A DNA stretch of 64,000 nt, from NCBI GenBank assembly GCA_026636295.1, contig CP089462.1:1240001-1304000 (forward strand), in the 5' to 3' direction. The DNA is from Medakamo hakoo (lineage: Eukaryota; Chlorophyta; Trebouxiophyceae; Coccomyxaceae). Shown piece after piece: positions 1-10,164 of the stretch (position 1 is the first letter of the stretch; each line of letters begins with the position of its first letter). Made by a program: the position numbers and the translations under genes. The notes beneath the pieces are model-generated. The model made no database searches. It was given only the letters and a program-made list of their open reading frames with translations, and was not told the DNA's origin.

Positions 1-106
1 CCTCCTCCAGGTCGCCGACTACGGCCTGGTCGGCGACGTCTTCAAAGTCCTGCCCGAACTGGAGGCGGCCTTGGACGCGGCGGGCGTGCAAGCCGCCAAG
101 AAATAA
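1..106 (+). CDS. ETFA: Electron transfer flavoprotein alpha subunit, C-terminal end (partial)
   Basis: The first 106 bases read to a TAA stop as the last ~34 residues of the mitochondrial electron transfer flavoprotein alpha subunit. The diagnostic stretch is VADYGLVGDVFKVLPEL, which matches the conserved C-terminus (VADYGIVxDLFKVxPE in animals). The family takes electrons from acyl-CoA and other matrix dehydrogenases on FAD and passes them to ETF-ubiquinone oxidoreductase. The gene is cut by the window start. Bases 1-10 (pyrimidines then CAG) could be coding (LLQ) or an acceptor site; the Q before VADYG favours coding. The next ATG on this strand lies 7 nt after the stop. Confidence 0.85.
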   Translation, partial: LLQVADYGLVGDVFKVLPELEAALDAAGVQAAKK

Positions 107-113
107 TAAAAAG

Positions 114-1177
114 ATGCTGCGCTTCCGCCGCCGCCGCACGCAGGACCGCGGCGGCGAAGGCCGCCCGCCGCCCGCCGCCCGCGGCCGGGCCGCCGCCACG
201 GCCGCCTGGGCGGTCGCCTGCTTTGCCCGCGCGCCGGGCAGCCCGCCGCCCAGCCCCCCCGTCGTGGCGGCCGCGCAGGAGGAACAACGGCAGCAGCCGG
301 CGTCGCCCGCGCGGGCGGCACTGGAACGCTTGTCGGCGTCGTTGCAGCCGGGGCAGTCCCAGCTGGGAGCGGTGAGTTTTGATGGGAGGGGTAGGAGAAG
401 GGCGCGCACGCGCGCCCGAACAAACGCGCACACGCGTCTCACCGCCAAGCCCTCTTCGCGCTCCTCCTCCCGTGACAGATCGAGTTCGAGGCGGACGCGC
501 CCGCGGACGCACCCGCGGACGCGCCACCCGGCCCGGCCGCGCACTCGAACGACGACGCCCCGCCGCCGCCGCCTCACCGCACGTCCGCTCCGGGCGGCCC
601 GGCCACGCCCGCTGCGTCCGTTCCTCAAGCCTCGCCCGGCCACGCCCGCCGCCGCGTCCCCACGCCCCTGGTCGTCGTCGAAGAAGCACCGCGCGCGCCA
701 GCGCCGCAGCCTTCCACGCGCGCCGACGCCCTGCCCGTCGCGCCCATCACGATTGAAGTCCTGGCCGCCATCATCGCGGACATCGCGCGTGCGGTCCATG
801 ACGCCATCCTGGCCTCCCTGGGGGCGGACGATTTGCTTGGCGCGGCGGCCGTTGTAGCGCGCCGCGCGCGCACGGCGGTCGCGTCGGCCGCGTCCCGCGC
901 CGGCCCATCCATCAACGCCCACGCCCCAACCCTGGTCCGCGCCGCATCCTCGGCCTGGGTGGGCGCCCGCGACGCGGCCCGGGCGGCCTGGGATTTCGCG
1001 GTCGACTGGTGGGCGGCCGGCTGGGAGACGGACGAGCCGCCGGCCGTCGCGGTCAGCGGCGGCGGCGCGGTCGTGCCGCCGCCGCCGCCATCGCGCCCGC
1101 CCGCGCCCGTCGCCGGTCGCCCTGAGACGGAGGTGGGGTGGGTCATGCGGCAGGGGCAAGAGGGTGGTGGCGGGTGA
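114..1177 (+). CDS. Uncharacterised alanine/proline-rich protein, two exons
   Basis: I do not recognise this protein. The model is 114-371 joined to 479-1177. The donor is GTGAGT, the acceptor follows a pyrimidine tract ending GTGACAG, and the phase is kept, giving about 318 residues. The N-terminus (MLRFRRRR, then alanine- and arginine-rich) could be an organelle transit peptide. A middle part is low-complexity (ADAPADAPADAP, proline runs). The only ordered-looking part is around residues 150-245: an aliphatic helix (EVLAAIIADIARAVHDAIL) followed by tryptophan-containing segments (AAWDFAVDWWAAGW). The start is uncertain because this ATG is only 7 nt after the ETFA stop; the true start or an extra exon may lie elsewhere. 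The coherent open frame across the intron supports a real gene. Confidence 0.5.
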
Positions 1178-1434
1178 GGGGAGAGAAGAGAGAGCGTATG
1201 TTGCCTTTTTTTTCCATCCATGTCCAACCCACACCTGCGCCCGGGGTGTTTTTTTCGTACAGACTCTCTTTTTTGTTCCGTCCGTAACACACTCTGAAGA
1301 GAAAAAGGCGCGCGCGCACACACACACACACGCACACACGCACACGCAAACCCCAAGCGCGCATCCCGCACACACACACGCGCGCGCGCGCGCAGGAATC
1401 ACTCAACCAGGAGGCAGAGGACGGGGCCCGCCGC

Positions 1435-2675
1435 TCACTCGGCGATGTCGTCGTCCTCGTCCGGCAGCGGCGCCGCCGCCGCCTCGGCCAGCTGGGCCTC
1501 GTACTGCGCCTGTTGCGCCAGGTCGATCTGGACCTCGGGCGGCGCCAACGCAACCTGCTCCACAAAGTGCAGCGCCGGGTCGCCGACCAGCTTGCGCGCC
1601 AGGTACAGGAACGGCTTCTCGTAGTTGTAGTTGGACTTGGCCGAAATCTCGTGGTACTGCAAGTTCTTCTTGCGGTGGAAGGTGACCTGCTTGGGCTTCA
1701 CCTGCCGGTTCTTGACGTCCACCTTGTTGCCGCACAGGACGATGGGGATGTTCTCGCACACCCGGCACAAGTCCCGGTGCCAGGTCGGCACGTTCTTGTA
1801 CGTCAGGCGCGACGTGACGTCAAACATGATGATCGCGCACTGGCCGTGGATGTAGTAGCCGTCGCGCAGGCCGCCGAACTTCTCCTGGCCGGCCGTGTCC
1901 CAGCAGTAGAAGCGGAGCTTGCCGCGGTTGGTCGTGAAGTCGAGCGGGTGGACCTCGACGCCGATGGTGGCTGGATGGAGGGGGGGGGGCGCGGGGTGGA
2001 GGGGGGGTCGACGCGGGTGGTGAGAGATCGGGTGCGGGGGGTGTGTGGGCCGGCGTTTTGCGACGCCGCCCGCCTCGGACGCCGGGTTGACCGCGCTGCT
2101 GCGTCCGCGCACGTGTGCAATGGGCGCCCGCCTCGCCCGGGAGAGGCGAGGGAGTTGGCGCCGCGGGCAGGCTCGGGCGAACCAGCACTGCGCCGACGGC
2201 GGCGCGGACACGTCGCAAAGAGCGCTCTCCCTCCCTCAAATCAACTCACGTTCGTATTTCTTCTCAAACTCGCCCGTCAGGTGACGCTTGACGAAGGTGG
2301 TCTTGCCTGAGGGGTGGTGGGCGGTGGGAGGAGGGAGACGGAAACGGTGAGTTGGCGAGGGGAGAACGCGGCCCCAGTTTTTTCTTTCCGTTCGCGCGCT
2401 TCCGATGCGTCGCGAGAGAAAGACACGGAGAAGGTGGGCGCACCAGGGCGGTGAACAAACCCCTCCAACCAGCCCCAACTCACCCGTGCCGCCGTCGCCG
2501 ACCAGGACGAGTTTGAAGGATGGCACGCCTTCCGGCGTGACTTGGCCGGGGAGAGCCTGTTGAGTTGGGTTTGAGGAGAATTGCGCGGCCGGGTTTGTGA
2601 GCGTTGCCGGTCCCTCCACAGCGTGCGCGTGGCGGTGGGTGAGCGGGCCGCTCAGGCGCGTGCGTCGCGCACCAT
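1435..2675 (-). CDS. RAN: Ran small GTPase (nuclear transport), four exons, first exon is ATG only
   Basis: Ran is the Ras-family GTPase whose GTP/GDP gradient drives importin/exportin transport and spindle and envelope assembly. The exons on the minus strand are 2675-2673 (only the start codon), 2556-2484, 2306-2250 and 1970-1435, totalling 222 residues against about 216-221 in the family. The P-loop GDGGTGKT (about 21-28) is split by intron 2, the KKYEPT junction by intron 3. [10 protein letters not shown] (about 69-78), NKVD, SAK and an acidic tail ending DEDDDIAE, the Ran C-terminal switch, are all present. The start is deduced: there is no in-frame ATG in the second exon, and joining ATG at 2675 (donor GTGCGC) to GCT CTC CCC at 2556 gives MALPGQ, matching the usual Ran MALPNQ start. 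Confidence 0.95.
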
Positions 2676-2943
2676 GGGTCGTGGGTTGCGCGGGTTGCGA
2701 GGAGTGAAACCGCGTGAAGAAAAAGGCGCCGCTGCGCTAAAGGTGAAGTGAAGAGTGGTGCGAGCAAGCGACGCAGACGGCCGATAAAAAAAAAAGAACG
2801 CACGACAAGAGAGAGCGGGCGTCCCCGCCCGGCTCGACACATTTCGCGCGCGAGGCCCCTCGCGCTCTCGCATCGTCCCCGACGGCAGTAGGGCGTCAGG
2901 CCGCCCAGCTCAGTCCGTGTCGGCGGCCGACGGCGGAAAAGCA

Positions 2944-3365
2944 ATGGCCTCGACGCTCGCAGCCGCACGCACCGCGGCCTCCCCACCCTCCACCTCCACG
3001 CACGTCGCCGATGTGGATCGCATGTGGGCGGCGCGCCAGGCGCGTCTCGACGCGGAGGCGTCCGCGACGTGGCCGGTGAAGGTGGCGAGGTGCGTTGGAA
3101 GAGCAGCGGTCGCGCGACCGGGGCCATCCCGCCTCCACCCACCCATCCTCACTCCGCCGCCTCCCCATCAAAAAACAGGCGCATCCGCACCGCCTGGTTC
3201 CAGTACCTCATCACGCTCGCCGCCTACTGCTTCGACTGGTGGGAGCGGCTCATCGTGCACGCGGTCGTCGTCGGTGGCGCGGTCCTGGGTTTTTACGGCC
3301 TGTCGCTCGTGTGGAGGGGCGCGCGGCGCGTGGTGGCGGCCTTGGCGGCGGGCAAGGGGCTGTGA
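2944..3365 (+). CDS. Serine palmitoyltransferase small subunit (ssSPT-like)
   Basis: The two exons, 2944-3089 and 3179-3365 (GTGCGT donor, split Arg codon), give about 110 residues. The second exon contains RRIRTAWFQYLITLAAYCFDWWERL followed by a hydrophobic segment (VHAVVVGGAVLGFYGL). The pattern basic-W-x-Y-x6-Y-x-DWWER plus one transmembrane helix matches small subunits of serine palmitoyltransferase; plant forms have LDWWER at this place. These ER proteins stimulate the LCB1/LCB2 dimer that starts sphingolipid synthesis. The N-terminal ~45 residues are longer than in Arabidopsis (about 56 residues in all) and carry no recognised domain. It is divergently arranged with Ran, 268 nt apart. 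The call rests on a short motif. Confidence 0.7.
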
Positions 3366-3521
3366 CGTGCACGCACACACACACACTCTCTGCATCAGTT
3401 TTGAACACGGGCCAGCCTTCCTAAGGGCCGGCCCGTCCTTTTTTCTCATTGTTGTTGCACGGGCTTAAAAAAAAAGAACTAAAAAGACAGCAAGACAGCA
3501 GCGGGCGGCCCCCCTCCCCTC

Positions 3522-4722
3522 TCAACCCCCGACGCGCCTCCACCCCCGCCCGCCCGTGTCCCACACTTCATAACTCCCCACGCGCAGCCGGGCGTACGGA
3601 AAGGGCGTGACCAGGTCCCACCGCGCGTCCATGCGCAGGGGGATGCGGACGCCGCCCCGCTCCACCCACTCGTCAAAGCCGACGGTGTGCTCGTCCTGGA
3701 CGGCCGTGCCATCCTCCAGCGGCCGCGCCCTGTCCGCGGACGTGACGGCGGCCACGCTGCCGTCCGCCCGGACGTGGAAGGTGGCGGCGACGGTCGGGCG
3801 GCCAGGCCCCGCGGACAGGACGGCGCGCGCGGCGTCCGGGCCGGCGGCCTCCCAGCGCACGCGCCCGACGCCCGGCAGCAGGGCGGCCGGGCAGTACACC
3901 GCTTCCGCCAGGTACCGCAGCAGGGCCGACTGGTCCACCTCGGGCGCGGGCGGGGAGGCCGGCCCGCCCGTGTTGATGAGGGGCAGGGCGCCGCCTAGCT
4001 TCCACAGCATGTGGCCGCGGCCGCCCGCGTACGCGTCCCACCCGCGCGCCCACAGCCCGGGCGCGAGCTGCACGCCCGCGGCCCACACGTACCCGGGCTC
4101 CCGGCCCGCGGCCAGGGTTTGGGTGGCGGCGACGGGCTTCCACCCGTCTTCGGCGCGGAGGCCGGGCGCGATGCGGAAGCGGAAGGCGCCGGCCTGCGTG
4201 ATGCGGACAGCGCGCGGGCGGGGCGCGCCGTGCGTCAGGGCGAACCGCAGGTACCGCGCCGCCGGCTCTGGCAAGCCGTTGAGGCGCGACAAATCCACCG
4301 TCGACGGCGTGTCTGCGGCGTGCAAGTCCGCGGCCAGGACGTCGGCGACTTTGCGGGCGGTGGCGGACGCGAGGGCGCGGCCCGCCGCCCACCACGCCGC
4401 GGCCACGGCCGCGGCGAGCGCGAGCGCCGTGTCTCTCGCCGGCCGTCGCCGGAACACCCTGGCCGCCGCCGCGTCCCGGGCCCGGCGTGCGGCGGCGGCC
4501 AGCGCAGGGATGACGTCCGCGGCCAGGCGGCCGAGCGAGGCCAAGCCGAGCGGGCCACCGCCGGGGAGGAGGGTGCCGCTGTGGAGGTGGGGGGGGGGTG
4601 CATGGATGGATGGGGGGCGCGGCGTGAGGGGTGCGACGAGGCGCCGGCAAAAAAAAAACGTCGGCAAACCGTCGGTCTCCCTCGCTTTGGCGCTCCGGCA
4701 AAGCCACGGAGCGTAAAGGCAT
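3522..4722 (-). CDS. DUF6544-like protein, N-terminal exon uncertain
   Basis: The main exon runs 4578 to 3522 (about 351 residues) after an acceptor CCTCCACAG. It carries LPEPAARYLRFAL, an APRP segment, GYVWAAGVQLAPGL, a WDAYAGGRGH motif and RYLAEAVYCPAALLPG, and ends with RIPLRMDARWDL. This is the signature I associate with the bacterial and archaeal family DUF6544, whose function is unknown. Hydrophobic alanine-rich segments at about residues 10-80 of the main exon suggest membrane association. The 5' end is not fixed: no in-frame ATG exists in this exon, and joining a piece starting MPLRSVALPE (4722-4670, weaker donor GTTTGC) keeps phase; an upstream ATG at about 4843 (MTSAAAPFRC) would be in the same frame. 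A bacterial-type family in an alga suggests transfer or an old patchy family. Confidence 0.65.
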
Positions 4723-5215
4723 GTCCCCAGCACGCCCAAAGAGGGGGAAGATGGGATGGCGCGGGCCGGCGCGGCAGGCGCGGCTGTCGGACGGGCCGCG
4801 TCGGCTCTTGCATCGGAACGGGGCGGCGGCGCTCGTCATTGCCGTCAAAACACACCCATGCCTGTCGAGCCCCTCCTCGAAATCCCAGCCCAGCAGCGGC
4901 TCCACGGTGGGCGACTGGTGTGTGAATGTGTGCGTCTATGTGTGTGTGTGCGTGCGCGCGGCGAGGTGGCGCGCGGGCAGGGGCGCCGCGCCGGCACCGC
5001 GAGATGGAGAGGTGTGGGTTCTCGAGTCGACGGTGCCGTCTGACTCGAAAGTCTGTCGACCTCGACCTCCATGAAAAAAAAAGGAAAAAACGGACGATTC
5101 CCTCTCGATTCCACACACACACGCACGCACGCACGCACCCACTCCAGCCCCCCCCCCCACACACACACACACACATCCGAAAACAAATTCCCCGTCTTTT
5201 GATGTAAAGCCCTCT
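4723..5215. other. Intergenic: DUF6544 upstream region and PDHB 3' region
   Basis: No gene is seen here. It lies between the 5' end of the DUF6544-like gene and the stop of PDHB, both on the minus strand. It holds TG/CG-rich and CA-rich simple repeats and a C run, and may contain an upstream exon of the DUF6544-like gene. Confidence 0.6.
5111..5175. repeat. CA/CGCA simple repeat
   Basis: CA and GCAC dinucleotide/tetranucleotide repeats are interrupted by a C10 run. The repeat lies in the PDHB 3' region and is probably length-variable. Confidence 0.85.
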
Positions 5216-6675
5216 TCACGGCCCCTTGACAACCCGTACCGCGACGCGGACGATGTCGTCGACCTGGGGCAGGGCCGCCTTTTCCAGGTTGCCCGCGTAC
5301 GGCATGGGCACGTCCGCGCCCGTGACGCGTTCGGGGGGCGCGTCCAGGTCGTCGAAAGCATCCTCCACGGCGACGGCAATGATCTCGGAGCCCACGCCCG
5401 ACTGCGGCCACCCCTCCTCGACGGACACCAGGCGCCGCGTCTTGCGCACGGTCGCGGCGATGGCGCCCCGGTCCAGTGGGCGGAGCGTGCGCAGGTTGAG
5501 GACTTCGGCGGAGATGCCCTGGGCGGCCAGCGCGTCGGCGGCGGCGAGGCAGGCGCCCACCATCTTGCCAAAGGCGACGAGGGAGACGTCGGTGCCGGAC
5601 CGCGCGACCGCGGCCTTGCCGATCGGCAGCGTGAAGTCCCGGTCCAGGACCGCGTCGTCGACGGGGAAGGCTTCGCCGTACAGGATTTCGTTCTCCAGGA
5701 AGATGACGGGGTCCGGGTCCCGGATGGCGGCCTTCAGCAGCCCGCGCGCGTCCGTGGCGTCGTAGGGCGCCAGCACCTTCAGCCCGGGGACGTGGCCGTA
5801 CCAGGCGGCAAAGCACTGCGAGTGCTGGGCCGCGACGCCGGCGGCCGCGCCGTTGGGCCCGCGGAACACGATGGGGCACCCAATCTGGCCCGCCGACATG
5901 TACCGCGTCTTGGCGGCGGAGTTGATGACCTGGTCGATGGCCTGCATCGCGAAGTTCCAGGTCATGAACTCGCACACGGGCCGCAGGCCCGCGAACGCCG
6001 CGCCGGACGCCAGGCCGGTGAAGCCGGCCTCGGTGATGGGGGTGTCGAGCACGCGGGCCGCGCCGTACTTGGCGAGCAGGTTGCGCGTGATCTTGTACGC
6101 GCCGTTGTACTCGCCGACCTGGTGTTGATGATGGGCGGGAGGGGGTGGAGGGAGGGGAGTGCATGGGTGGGAGCGACGCCGAAGGTCGGTTTTTGTTTGC
6201 TCCGCGTCTTTCCTTTCGTTCGCCGGCCCCTCCTCTACCTTACCTCCTCGCCCAGAATGAACACGTCCTTGTCGCGCTCCATCTCCTCGTCCAGCGCGCT
6301 GTTCAGGGCGTCGCGCACGGTCATCGTCTGAAGGGTGGGTGAGTGGGTGAAGGGTGTGAGCGCCGATGCGCCGCGTGTTTCGCGATGGAGCGGGCCGTTC
6401 ACTCTCCACCATCTATCTCTCACCTGCTGCGCGCCCGCCGCGGCGTACGAACGGCAAGACGAGGACGCGCCCGCCGACGCCTGGGTGTGCGGGAGAAAAG
6501 GGGGGAGAGAAAGCGTGTGAGAGCGCACGGCGGAGAAGGCGCGAGCAAGCGCGAGGGCGGCACGTCAAGGGCGGCGCGCCGTGCCACAAAAGAAAAGAGG
6601 CGGCGCTGGAGATGACGCGCCCACACGCACCCGCGTTGCCCGGCCCAGGGCGTCTAGCAAGGTCCGGCGCAGCAT
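5216..6675 (-). CDS. PDHB: Pyruvate dehydrogenase E1 component subunit beta, mitochondrial type
   Basis: The four exons are 6675-6631, 6480-6424, 6327-6244 and 6118-5216, all in phase, giving 362 residues. The first two encode a basic, hydroxylated mitochondrial-like leader ([15 protein letters not shown], then a piece ending [10 protein letters not shown]). The mature part begins [16 protein letters not shown] and has [46 protein letters not shown], a [13 protein letters not shown] transketolase C-terminal motif and [20 protein letters not shown]. With E1 alpha it decarboxylates pyruvate using thiamine diphosphate, feeding acetyl-CoA to the TCA cycle. The [13 protein letters not shown] ending is typical of the mitochondrial rather than the plastid enzyme. 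Length and motifs look intact. Confidence 0.95.
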
Positions 6676-7013
6676 GGTGTGTGGGTTGCGCGTGCAGCCG
6701 GCAGCCGTCCGTCGGTCGCGGCTGTGTTGCTTTCTTTTCGGCTGCGCGCTCCCCTGTTTTCGGCTGTGAGGAAGCGAGCGCCTGCCCAACCCGCATGAGA
6801 AATGATGGGAATGGCACGCACGGCGCATTTTTTGTTTACAGGCCCCGCGGGTCCCTCGCGATTCACACACTCCACACGCACACACACACACACGTTTAAA
6901 AAAAAGGCAGCACGGCGGCGCGCGCCAAAAAGGATGAGAGACACGCACGCTCCTCCCCCCACCCACCCCTGCTCCGCCCCTCCCCACCTGGCTCTCTCCA
7001 TTCCTCCCTCTCT
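6676..7013. other. Intergenic: BAT2_N gene 3' region and PDHB promoter
   Basis: No coding sequence is supported here. It separates the stop of the BAT2_N-like gene from the PDHB start, both on the minus strand. A TGTAA on the minus strand at 6836-6840 may end the BAT2_N-like transcript, leaving about 160 nt for the PDHB promoter. Confidence 0.55.
6836..6840 (-). terminator. TGTAA polyadenylation-type signal, BAT2_N-like gene
   Basis: TGTAA on the minus strand lies 173 nt after the stop codon at 7014. This is the pentamer used by many chlorophyte genes. The distance is long, so the assignment is tentative. Confidence 0.35.
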
Positions 7014-8466
7014 TCACCGCCCACGGCCACCGAGACCGCCGTACAGGCCCGGCGGCGGCGGCGGCGGCGGTCCACCATGCTGTTGTTGCTGGACGTGCGC
7101 GGACGGGTCCGTCGGCGGCGGCCCATAGTGCGGCGGACCGTGGTGCGGGTGCGGGTGGTGAGGCGCGAGGTGGCGGCCGTGGTGGGCGTGGGCGTGGTGG
7201 TGCGCGACGGGCGCGGTCGGCACGGCGCCGTACCCGCCCCACGGCCCGGCGGGGCCGCCGGCCAAGGCCGGCGGTAAGCCGACGGGCCCGGCAGCAGACG
7301 GCGTGGTGGCGCCGCTGCCGCCACCGCCTGTGCTGCCAGGGCCGCCGCCGCCACCAGCGCTGGCCGCGCCGTTTCCACCGTTCGCGGCAAAGGCGGCGTG
7401 GTACGCGCCCGCGCCCGGCAAGTGACCCAGAGGCGGGATGACGCCCAGGGCAGGCGGGGTGAAGTGGTGGGCGGACGTGGGGGCGGCAAAGAGGGCGGAG
7501 GACGAAGAAAATCCGCGGCCCCCACCCCCCGCCGCAAAGTCGGCCGCCAAGTCCGCCGGCAGGAGGTCGCCCGCCGCCGCGTCCGCTGCCGCGTCCGTGG
7601 CGGCGTCGTGGTCGGCCGAGTCGTGGCCGTGGTGGCCGTGGCCGGCCATGCCCCAGTCAAAGGCGGACGGCGGGCGGGGCAGGGCGGCCGCCGCGTCGAA
7701 AGAGAACGGCGCAGCGGCTGTTGCAGCAGCAGCCGGATGGAAGGCCGGCGGCAAGGCGGGCGGCGGCGGCGCGGCTAAAGACACCGCCGCCGAAGCCGGC
7801 GCGGGCCCGGCGTCCCCCTCATCGTCGCCCGCCGCCAGGGCGGCGACGCCTTGCAGCAAGGCGGCCGCGGCCGCGCGCTCGCGCTCGCGCCCGCCGCCGC
7901 GCCGGCCGCGCGGGCGCACGTGGTGGGACCGCGTGGGCCCGCCGTCATCATCCGACGACGCGGACGCCTCCTTGCCGTCAGCGGCAGGAGCGGGCGGCGG
8001 CGCCGGCACCACGGGCGGCTGGGCCGGCGGCGCCAGCAGGGAAGACCCCGCCGCGCGCGCGGCCGCGGCCGCCAACCCGGGGCCGAGCAGGCCGCTCTGC
8101 AGCAGGTCCGCCGGCAGCTTGGGCGGTGCTGGGGGCGCCGGCGGCGCACTCCCCTGCCGTGCCGCCATGCGCTCCTCCAGCGCCCGCAATTTGGCCGCGG
8201 CGGCGGCCTTGCGCTCTGCTTCGGCGGCGGCGGCGGCGGCCTCGCGCGCCGCGCGCACCTCCGCCGCTTTCGCCTTGTCGGCCGGGGCCAGCAGCGGCGG
8301 CGCGGGCGCCGGCAGGCGTGGGGAGCGAGCAGCGGGCAGGTCGACCAGGGTCGAAACGGGAGGAGCGGGCGAGGGTTCAGTCCCGGGCGGCGGGCCGCCG
8401 CGGACGAGGTCGGCCAGGCGGTCCGGCCGCGGCGGCTCGGCCGGCGGCGGCGGCGCGGGCGCGCCC

Positions 8467-8513
<47 letters not shown>

Positions 8514-9852
8514 CGCTTTGGCCGCACGCTGCGCGGCTGCCACCGCGTCCAGCTCAGCTAAAAAGGCTTCCTCCTCGCCCGCGGCCGCGCGGATGGCGGC
8601 GGCGGCGGGCGCAGGCACCGCAAGCAGCGCCGAGCGCCCCGGCGCCAGCGCCGACCGCGGGCCGTCCTCGCCGCCCACCCCCGGCCCGCGCGGCGGCGTG
8701 GGCGGGAACAGAGTCGGGTCCAGCATGGCGGACATGCGGCCGCCGCCACGGCGGGCATCGCCCGCCCGCCGGCCCTCGCCGCGCTCCGGGCGGTCGTTCC
8801 ACTCACGCGGGCCGCCGTCCCGCCCGGACCGGCCGCTGTTGCGGCCGTCCCCGCCCCTGCGTGGGGGTGGGGGCGGGGGTGGGGCGGTGCCGCGCACCCA
8901 CCGATCCTCGTCCACGGGGCGGGCGGGCGCGGGTGGGGCCGCCGGCGCAGAAGCAACCGGCGCGGGTGGCGGCGCGACGGGGGGCGGAGGTGGTGGAGGC
9001 GGCGCCGGCGCCGGCGGCGGCGGGGACGCCGCCCGCCGCGGCGGCGGCGGGCCACTGGCCCGTCGCTCGTCCTCGTCCCAGCCTGGTCGGCGGTCGCCGC
9101 CGCCCTGCCGGCCACCGCCGCCGGCGAGGAGCGCGGAGTAAGGGACCGGCGGCGGGGCGGCCGCGGCCACGGGTGCGGGCGCCGGCGCCGCGGACGCGGG
9201 CGCGGGCGCGCCGCCGGCCGCGCCGCCCAGAGCCGGGAACTCAGCAGCAGAGAGCGGCGGTGCGGGCCGGGTGCGCGGGCCGGGCAGGCCGGCCGCGGAC
9301 GGGTGCCGGAGCGGGTGCGGCGGCGGGACTGGGGGCGGTGGCGGCGCATCCTGCCGCTGCGGCGGGCCACCGTCTTCGGCGGGCGGCCCGCCGCCGTCAG
9401 CTTTGGAAGCCGCCCAGCCGCCGCCGCTGGTGCTGACGGGCGGGGCGGCCGACTCCTGGACGGCAGTCTCCTGTCGTGGAGGATGGATGGCAGGGACAAG
9501 CATGGAGAGAGCAGGGTTGAGCACACACAGAGAGAGCGGGAGAACGGCCGACCAATCAACTCCTCGCCGCGCTCACGCCGGGCCCACGCCCACACAACCC
9601 GCACACGCCACGCGGGCGTGGCCCTGACACACGCATCCACACGCACACGCGCACCTTTTTCAGGGACGGCAGGTTGACGGGCTTGGGCACGGCCAGGCCA
9701 GCGCGCGCGGCGCTCGCAGCGCCGCCGCCGCCCTTGCCAGAGACGGTCGCCCGCCCAGAGGAGGGGAACAGGCCCGTCAGGCCGCCGGTGCCGCCGCCGC
9801 CGGCACCACCACCGCGGCGCCGGCCGCCACCGCCGCCACGGCCGGGTGGCAT
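7014..9852 (-). CDS. BAT2 N-terminal domain protein, MOS1/PRRC2-like
   Basis: The exons are 9852-9655 and 9470-7014 (GTGCGC donor), about 884 residues. The N-terminus carries AGLAVPKPVNLPSLKK, and after the junction GGGWAASKA. Together these match the BAT2_N signature of plant MODIFIER OF SNC1 (GKVAVPKPINLPS, later WGSK) and animal PRRC2 (NLPSLK, GWASK). LSAAEFPALGG resembles the FPxLG motif that recurs in that family. The rest is low-complexity: proline-, alanine- and glycine-rich, an arginine/aspartate-rich patch (GRNSGRSGRDGGPREWNDR), a poly-glycine tract and charged alanine-rich helices at about residues 400-450. Relatives act in post-transcriptional or chromatin-level gene control; no enzyme domain is visible. 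The gene is divergent to ALG6. Confidence 0.7.
8468..8514. repeat. GCC/GGC trinucleotide repeat encoding poly-glycine
   Basis: About 15 GGC-type repeats (minus-strand sense) inside the BAT2_N-like coding region encode about 15 consecutive glycines. Replication slippage could make its length polymorphic. Confidence 0.9.
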
Positions 9853-10164
9853 GGGGTGGGGCGGTGGGCGGTGCGATGGAGGGCGGGAGAGAAAGACGGA
9901 GCGGTGGGTCGAGAGAAATGCGGAAGAAGTTTTTTCGCCGTCGTGCTCCAAGGGTCACGGCACGGCCGCCCTGTCCCAGGCGCACGTGGTGTGTGTGCAG
10001 GGACAGAGGGCGGGACGAGTGCTAGTTGGGGTGATTGCGGCGGGCCGGTCCGCGCGCTTTGTGTTCCTTTTGTGCCTGTGCCGAGCGAAAACCTGCTCTG
10101 CGCTCTGCACTCTCTCTATTCGGCGGGCGTGCTTTGTCTGTTCGTTTTCCGCCCGCCAACACAA
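9853..10164. promoter_or_regulatory. Shared promoter region, BAT2_N-like gene and ALG6
   Basis: A 312-nt divergent gap. It has no TATA box I trust. It is less GC-rich near ALG6 (CTCTCTATTCGG, TTTGTCTGTTCG). Nothing else is seen. Confidence 0.5.

Noticed and set aside
1310-1394. CA/CG-rich tract downstream of Ran
   Set aside because: Simple sequence in the 3' region between two convergent genes; no sign of function or of a longer repeat unit.
3673-4905. An alternative frame of 410 codons over the DUF6544-like gene
   Set aside because: Arg/Pro-rich shadow for most of its length. Its beginning may however hold the true first exon of the DUF6544-like gene, as noted there.
7438-9436. Plus-strand open frames of ~570 codons over the BAT2_N-like gene
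   Set aside because: Low-complexity antisense shadows of repetitive codons; no start context, domain or splice logic.
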